In this document: one piece after another, positions 9,083 through 18,000 of the stretch | Layout of the letters: each line of letters opens with the position of its first letter | How positions within the stretch are numbered: position 1 is the first letter of the stretch | Assembly (NCBI RefSeq): GCF_009807035.1 | Contig: NZ_WUBI01000002.1 | Location: 744,001 to 808,000, forward strand | Direction: 5' to 3' | Length of the DNA: 64,000 bases | DNA from: Paenibacillus dendrobii | GTDB taxonomy: Bacteria > Bacillota > Bacilli > Paenibacillales > Paenibacillaceae | Position numbers and translations under genes: made by a program | Notes under the pieces: model-generated | Database searches by the model: none | Told to the model about the DNA's origin: nothing | Seen by the model: only the letters and a program-made list of their open reading frames with translations

Positions 9083-12000
9083 AGCTCCCTCCTCGTTTGG
9101 GCCATTTCTATTAATGCTGCATCAACGGTTATCGCTTCATTAAGAACATCGTCAAGGAGACGGTCCAAATACGTTTTGTCCAAAGAAAATTGACTTTTCA
9201 CGCTGACAATCTGGCTCCCGTTATGCGTCTTGGCTTCTGTCTCAGGCAACCAATAACGCTCACGCGCAAAAGCATAAGTCGGCAAGCTTATCCGCCGTGG
9301 CTTATGATCTCCGTACAGCTTGTTCCAGTCAAAAGGTACGCCATGGACCCAGAGATTCAGTAGTTTGGCGTATTTTCCTTTATCTAGCCACGCTTCCATA
9401 GCGATTTGTAAATCTTCATCCGCATCAAATAAGGCCAGCCGATCTTTTTGATTACGGACCTGACCCTGATATACATCCATCGAACCTTCCTGATTGCCTA
9501 AGAAATCGTCAAGCTTACGTTCAAGATCCTTCATAGAATCTGCCAGTAACGCAAGCCTTTCCTCCATGGCTTCCCGGCCAACTTGCAGTGTATACGCCAT
9601 ATTGGCCAGATCCGCATCCGTCAGCGACCGCCTTTGAATCGCAGTCCTTAACCTTTTGGCCTGCTCATACAACCTTTCCTTATTCGTTGCAGATAATACG
9701 ATGACAGCGGGATGATCCGATTGGAACGCAACAAGTGGTTGCTCTCCTTCACTAGATACATATTCTTCAATTACGATGTGGGCATTGGAACCCCCAGCGC
9801 CAAATGAAGAAATCCCCGCTCGTCTCGGATACGTCCGAGATTGTCCGTCAATCACGAATGCAGGCTGGTTCCAATCGGCGAGCTGCTGCTGAACGACAAA
9901 CGGCGTAGATTCAAAATCAATATTCGGATTTAACGTCTCCGCATGCAGAGTCGGAACGAGCTTGCGATGCTTCATTTGGAGCAATATTTTAGTCAATCCG
10001 GCAATCCCTGCTGCACTTTCACAATGACCGATATTCGATTTGACTGAACCGATTGAACAAAATTGCTTATCCGTCGTATACGCGCTGAACGTTTTCGTCA
10101 AACCGGAAATTTCGATCGGGTCACCCAATGAAGTGCCCGTACCGTGGGCTTCCATGTATGTGATTGTCCTCGGATCGATGCCCGATTCTTGGAAAGCTTG
10201 CTCAATTACTCGCGCTTGCGCCTTCGGATTTGGAACCGTATAGCCGTTGGTTTTACCGCCATGGTTGATGGCCGTCCCTTTAATGACGCCATAAATCTGA
10301 TCCCCATCAGCTATTGCCCGAGATAGAGGCTTCAGTAGAACGGCCCCTACACCTTCGCTTGGCACGTAGCCGTCTCCATCTACTCCGAAGCTTTCGCACC
10401 GTCCTTTGCTGGAGGCAAAATTACCCTGTCCTAACAGCAAATATTTGTTCGGATGAATAGAGACATTGACCCCACCCGCAATCGCGAGCTCACAGCTGCC
10501 CTGCCGGATGCTTTGGCAAGCCAGATGAATCGCGGTGAGCGAAGAAGAACACATCGTATCGATAGCCATACTCGGACCGTGGAAATTTCCAAAATAGGAT
10601 ACGCGATTGGCAATGGACGAAGGATTCCCGTGTAAAGCAACGGGTCTTCCTTGACTTTGCGCCGCCGCTCCATAGAGCTGGTATTCCTCATACATGACAC
10701 CGACAAATACACCCACATTGTTCGTCCCGCCCGGATCTTGCTGCGATCCGAGCATCTCACGAGTATAGCCTGCATCTTCCAGCGTCTCATACGCACATTC
10801 CAGGAACAAACGCTCCTGCGGATCCATCAGCTCGGCTTCCCGAGGGGATATATGGAAAAATAACGGATCGAACCGATCCACCCCATCCAAAAACCCGCCC
10901 CATTTACTATTCGTCTTACCAGCTTTATTCTTGTCGATATCATAGTATCGACTGAAGTCCCAGCGATCCGCTGGAATTTCAGTGATGCAATCTTTACCGT
11001 CACGCAAATTATCCCAATATGCCTCGATATTCTGAGCACCTGGATAGCGACCCGAAATACCCACAATCGCAATATCCAGTGCGGAGGATTGCGGTTGAGC
11101 CTCCACACGCAGAGCTGTTTGAGCACGCCGTCTCCCCGTTCCGATAACAGCACTTACCGGTTCGGCTGAATTCGCTAAGGTAGAATGACGGGTTAAAGGT
11201 ACCTCTTCTTTATCCTCGACTCCTAGCCATTGCGTGAGTTGGACTTGATGCATTTCCATAAAATAATCCGTTAATTCATGAATACTTTGATATTCAAATA
11301 ACAGCGTTTTCGATAGGGAACCGAATGATTTCTCCAACTGGTTCGTCATATTCATCACCATCACGGAATCGATGCCGTATTTATCAAGCGAAGCGTCCGC
11401 ATCAATCCGATGAGCTGGAAGCTTGATGACCGAGGACAACATCTCCTTGAAAAAAACAATGGCTTTATCGCGTAGCATTTGCAGTTTAGCAATGGAATCT
11501 GTTTGCTTTCCTTGCTGGCTTGGTTTATCAGAGAGCGGCTTTGCCGCTCCTTGAGGCGGGTCATGTACGATGCTTGTATATGAGCTTCGCAACCTCCGGA
11601 CATTCCCCTCGGCTACAAGTACCTGATCATGGCCACTGGCTAGAGCTTGATACAATGCCTGCAGGCCTGAGTGTGTCTGCATGGGTACCATGCCCGTCGC
11701 CTGCTGCATCCGCTGTTCTGTGTCCTCATCGACCCGCATGCCGCCCTCTTTCCACAATGGCCAATTGACCGACAATGTCCGTCCCCAACGCTTCCCGGCT
11801 GCAACCAACGTATTGCGGTAGTACGCATACCTATCCATAAAAGCGTTAGCCGCAGCATAATCCGCTTGTCCCACATTACCAACTGCGCCTGATCCAGAGG
11901 AAAAAATAACATAGAAGTCCAGTGGCACTTCCGCGCTCGCTTCATCCAAATTCAAGACGCCTTTCACTTTTGGAGCCAGTACTTCCAGCACATCTGCTTC

Positions 12001-15000
12001 CGTCTTTTTGAGAATGAAACTATCCTTGACGACTCCCGCGCTGTGAATGATCCCATCCAACGCACCAAATTCCTGCCTTACGTTCGTGATGAGCGCCTGT
12101 ACTTCCTGTTTGTCTGCCACATTCGTTTGTCTATACACCAGCTTCGTCCCCGCAGCCATTCTCGCTTCCAGCTCGGCATGCTTCTCCGCGCTCAGAATCG
12201 ATCTGCCCGTTAGGATCAGTGTCACTTCTCGACTCTTTACAGCAATTTCATCCGCAAAAATTGCTCCTAATCCACCCGCTCCACCTGTGATTAAATAGAC
12301 GCCACCGTTTTTCCATGGCAACAATGTGCCCTCAGGCTCACTCTCCGAAACAATGTCGCTCCAATCAGCAACATACCGCTTGGAAGTTTGGTATCTTACT
12401 TCCTGGTCCAGCGGGCTGCACGCATTTTCCTGAATCTTATGGGCGATGTCTAGAGCGGTTTCATCTGCCTCCACCTCCAGCCATTGTCCATGGAAAAGAG
12501 GATTTTCCAGCGATGCCGTTTTGAACATGCCTGCGATGCCCCGATATAACTGATTTTCTTGATTGTATGGTGCGACGACTTGTAACAACACCTTACCTTT
12601 AGGTCTCATATTCAAAATTCGTTGTATCTCGCCTAATATCTGAATAACATATGCTTCATAACGAGCATCGACGCCTTCCGCATCGGACTGCAGCGTTGAG
12701 CAACGGACAACACGACCAAGCTCTGCTTCAACTGCTTGCGACGTAACATGGTCCAGCTCGCAAAGCAGCACCTTATGTTCCGTAAGTTCAGGAGTCGTCG
12801 CATCTGCAGCTACGGGAGCTTCCCTCCAAGAAGGTGTTAATAGCAACACCCCCTCTTCTTCAGGAGGCAGCGCGCTTTGCATGGAAAGAGTGGCATCTTC
12901 GCCCGCAGCTACGGCTGCCCTAGACGAAAAACCTCTCATCCGCACGCGGACGTTTCCTTCTAGATCGCATAGCTCAATATCTAACTTCTGCACGGAATCT
13001 CCGGCCCCGATGCCTGGACTGCGGCGAATATAGGCCCACATGTCCGCATCGCAATGCCCCCAACAATCCAACTCCTGCAAGGCAAAAGGTAGCGTCGGCC
13101 CCATGTTCCCAGCCCCCAGCCAGAGTCCGGCGGACGCTTGAAGAGCTGCATCAGCCATAGCCGGATGCAGCATATAATCCGTTAATGTATTCTGAACAAT
13201 CGCAGGCAGCGATAGCTTCGCGAGCACCTGATCCGACCCCGTATATATCGTCTCGATGCCCCGGTGCGTTATTCCATAAGAGATGCCCATCTGTTCCAGC
13301 GACTCGTATACAGACTCGGCTTCTAGCACAAGATCGCTGCATCGAGCTCTCAGCATCTCGATATCCAGCACAGGCGTATCCTCAGCCGAACGCAATACCG
13401 CGATCCCTTGGCTATAAATAACAGGTTCCGCGTCTTTCGACTCCGCTTCGCCGGTTATTTCGAATCTAACATCCCCATTTTCCTCCAGGAAAAGTTCTGT
13501 ATGAATGTGGAGCGGCCGATCCTCGGAAACAACTGGCCGGACCCAGGCAATATTCTTCAAACGGACGCCGATACGTTCCTCCTTGACGGTCCCCGCCGCT
13601 ACAGTCATTGCTGCTCTAACCATTTCCAAATGTGCCACGCCAGGTAAAATCCGCTTGCCTTGTACCACATGATCACGAAGGAAAAATTCCTGTCCTGTGA
13701 ACGTCGAACTATAACGCTGCCCTGCAAAATCCGAAGTATTACGATGCACCAGCGGATGAATGACTGCTTCGGCTGCATGTGCTTCAGGCCGAACAGATGA
13801 CGTCTGCGGCACCCAGTAACGTTCCTCTGCAAAAGGATAGGTTGGCAAGCTGATCCGGCGCGGTTGGTTCTGGCCATAGAGTTTGTTCCAATCGAATACG
13901 AGTCCCTTCACCCAAAGGTCAAGCAGCTTCGCATATTTTCCCTTTGCAATCCAGGCTTCAATGGTTTGAGCCATATCTTCATCCGCCGCAAAAACAGCCA
14001 GCGAATCTTGGTTCCGCTTCACCTGTCCCCGGAATACCTGTAATCCTCGGTCCTGCTGCTGAACAAAAATATGCAAATGCTCCTCCAGTTCCTTCAATGA
14101 ACTGACTAAGAAGCCCATTCGTTCCTCCATCGCTTCCCTACCGACTTGTAGCGTATAAGCCATATTCAGCAAGTCATCCTCAGGGATCTGCTGATTTCGG
14201 ATAGCACCCAGCAGCCGTTCCGCTTGAACCAGCAAGCGGTCCTCGCTCTTCGCTGATAACAGGATGATCACCGGACGTTGAGGTGTGACTGCAATGACGT
14301 TAGCCATCTGAGGAGGCTGATATTCCTCAATGACCAAATGCGCATTCGAACCACCGGCACCAAAGGAAGATAATCCCGCCCGCCGCGGAATCTCTTTCAT
14401 CTCGCCGTTCATTTGAATCCATGGCCGTTTCCACTCCGTCAACTCCTGTTGTACAGTGAATGGCGTTGTACTGAAGTCAATATTCGGATTCAACGTTGTT
14501 GCATGTAAGGACGGAGCCAACTGACCATGTTTCATTTGCAACAATACTTTCGTCAAACCCGCAATACCAGCTGCACTTTCACAATGTCCAATGTTGGACT
14601 TCGCTGAACCGATAGCGCAGAACTGCTGATCCGGAGTGTATACCCTGAATGCCTTCGTCAAACCCGCAATCTCAATCGGATCGCCAAGCGATGTTCCTGT
14701 TCCGTGAGCCTCCATATAACTGATCGTCCTTGGATCAATCTTAGCGGATTGATAGGCTTGGGTGATGAGTGCAGCCTGAGCGGTTGGGTTAGGCACCGTA
14801 TATCCGTTTGTTTTGCCACCGTGGTTAATCGAGCTTCCTTTAATAACCCCATAGATGTGGTCCCCATCTTCAATCGCTTTGGACACAGGTTTAAGCAAAA
14901 CGGCACCGACGCCCTCCCCGGGCACATAACCGTCACCGCCCTCGCCGAAGCTTTCGCAAAGACCTTTGCTGGAAGCAAATTTGCCTTGAGCGAGCATCAA

Positions 15001-18000
15001 ATATTTGTTCGGATGTACAGTAAGATTGACGCCGCCTGCTATGGCTAATTCACAGCCATGCCGCTGCAAACTTTGACAGGCGAGATGAATTGCCGTCAGC
15101 GAAGAGGAACACATCGTGTCTACAGCCATGCTTGGTCCATGAAAATTACACCAGTATGAAATCCGGTTGGCAATCGATGATGGGCTAGCCCCTAGTGATA
15201 CCGGGTTGCCAAGCAAGGTCTGTTCCGCCCCGTACAGTTGATACTCTTCATACATAACTCCAACGTAAACTCCGACATTCCCTTCCAGACCAAATCCCTG
15301 GTGCTTCTGCCCTAGCGTTTGGCGTGTATACCCGGCGTCTTCCATCGCCTCGTATACACTTTCCAAGAACAACCGTTCCTGCGGGTCCATGAGTTCAGCT
15401 TCACGGGGTGATATGTGAAAGAATAGAGGGTCAAACTGATCCACACCGTCTATAAATCCACCCCAGCGACTGTATGTTTTCCCTGGCTTATCCTTATCCG
15501 CGTCATAATAAATACTATGATCCCAGCGATCTTTTGGAATTTCCGTAATGCAGTCTTTGCCTTCCTGTAAATTTGTCCAATATTCTTCTATGTTGCGGGC
15601 CCCGGGGTAACGGCCCGAGACTCCGATGATGGCAATATCAAGGGTCTCATCGTGATGTTCTGGACTTCTATCGATACGTTGAGGAACGAAACGGGACCGT
15701 TTACGCCCGGGCCGAACCCCTTTCGACAATTCACTTTCCCCATTGCTCTCAGCGTCTTGTATCCTTGATTGGCCTTCCACGCGAGATGAATCTGACGTCA
15801 CACCTAACAGATCTATCAATTGATCCCGGTAAGACTCAAGGAAATAACCGGTTACAGCCGTAATCGTTTGATATTCAAAAAATAATGTTTTCGGCAAAGA
15901 ACCGAAGATTTTCTCTAATTCATTCGTCAGTTTCATCACCATAATGGAGTCGATTCCATACGTGTCTAGAGAAGCTTCCGCTTCAATCCGGCTTGCCGGC
16001 AAACGGATCACGGTTGACAGCATTTGTCGGATATACTGAACGGCTTGTTCCTCCAGTTGATCTTCACTAATCGTTAGGGCAGCATGATTCTTATTCGAAG
16101 CGAACACATGGCTGTCCTCTTGGTCAGTCACCACAGCCTTCTTAATCTCTAACTCATACGGACTTCTGTGAACATGATCAAGAATTCGTTGCCGTTCACC
16201 AGCAATGACCATCACTTGGTCCTTACCGGAAGCGAGCGCGAGGTACAAGGCACGGATGCCCTCATCGGCCTGCATAGCGACCATGCCTTGTTGCCGCTTC
16301 ATCTGTTGTTCGACAGCGGCATCTACACGCATCCCACCGTCTCTCCATAATGGCCAATTCACGGACAGTGACCTTCCATGGCGCTTTCCGGCGATGACCA
16401 GCCCATGACGATGTTTCGTAAAAGCATCCATAAATGCATTCGCCAGGGCATAATCAGCCTGTCCTGCATTGCCCAGTGCGCCCGAACCCGATGAAAAACT
16501 GATGAAGAAATCCAGAGGAATGCTTAGGCTCGCCATATCCAGGTTTATAAGACCGGACACCTTCGGAGCCATCACTTCCAACATTTCGGCTTTTGTCTTT
16601 TTCAAAATAAAGTTATCCCGAATTACACCGGCGCTATGTACAATCCCGTTTAATTGTCCATATTCCGTCTGAATCTCAGACATCAAGTCTTCGACGGCTG
16701 TCCGATCAGATACATCGACTTGTTTATAAATAATTCTGGCACCAAGTGCTTCCCATTCCTTCATTCGGTTCCATTTACGATCAGAAAGTGGTGAGCGTCC
16801 GGTTAGAATGACTGTTGCACCGTTAGACTTATGCACAATCTCCTCTGTGAATACCAAGCCTAATCCGCCCGCTCCTCCAGTGATTAAATACACACCCCCG
16901 TCTTTCCAGGGCATCTCTTCATCTGCATTGTTCGTGACTGCCATCTCGCTCCAGCCTGCTACATACCGCCGCCCGGCATCATACATAATGTGCTGCTCGG
17001 GCTTACTCGAGCTATTTTCCCTAATTCTGTCGGCAATTGCCTCCAAATCCTCTTCCGTGTCAAACGCAATGAGTTGCCCGATCAGCTTCGGATTTTCGAG
17101 ATGCGCTGTTTTGAGCAGGCCGGATAGGGCGCTCAGTAAGTCACCCTGATGAACCGTAACAATTTGTACCAGAACGCTTTCCTTCGGTTTATTCAACAAG
17201 ATTCGTTGGATGTGTTCGAATGCCTGAATGGCATACTGTTGAAAACGTCCCCCGGTGTCTTCTGCATCAGACTGAAGCCATATGCAATGCAATCCGTTTA
17301 ATTGAGCTTCTATTTGAGCTTGCTTAAGATGGCCGGAGGGGTCACACAGTAGAACCCAATTCTCCGCATAAGCCGCCGTTCCCGGCACCGCTGCTTGTTC
17401 CTCCCAGCAAGGTTCGAACAATAACGTTTCATTCGTTTCATATGAGGTTGAAGATCCTTCTCTTTCCAGCCCCCGCATGGCGAAACCTTTCATTCGAACA
17501 CAAACCTTACCAAGATCATCGAATATATCAATATCCATTTTTTGCAGGCTATCAGATAACCGGCTTGCTTCACTATAACGTACCCAAGCCCACACAGATG
17601 AAGGACATTCACCATGAATCTCCATCTCCTGCATAGCAAACGGAAGTGCTGTAGGAATAATTGCATGAGGATCCTCTAGACTAATCCGCAAGCCTAACGT
17701 TGCTTGCAAAGCCGCATCCATCAAACTCGGATGAAGCTGATATACATCTTGGGTATCAGCGATCCCCGCCGGCAAGTTCAATTTCGCCAATGCTTGCCCT
17801 TGGCCAACCCGAATCGATTCAACCGCTTGATGCCCCGGACCATAATCAATCCCCATTCCCTTGTAGGCTTCGTAACATTCACGGGCTGAAATCGTATATA
17901 GCGCACAATGATCCAGTAAATCAGACAGGTTCACACAAGGAGTATCTGTCCGTCGAACCACTGACGCGCTGCCCTGGCTGTGAACAATCTGCTCCTCGGA

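Noticed and set aside
3500-15650. Long repeated stretches in the PKS as possible insertion sequences
   Set aside because: The repeats are homologous KS, DH and KR domains in frame; no terminal inverted repeats or transposase.
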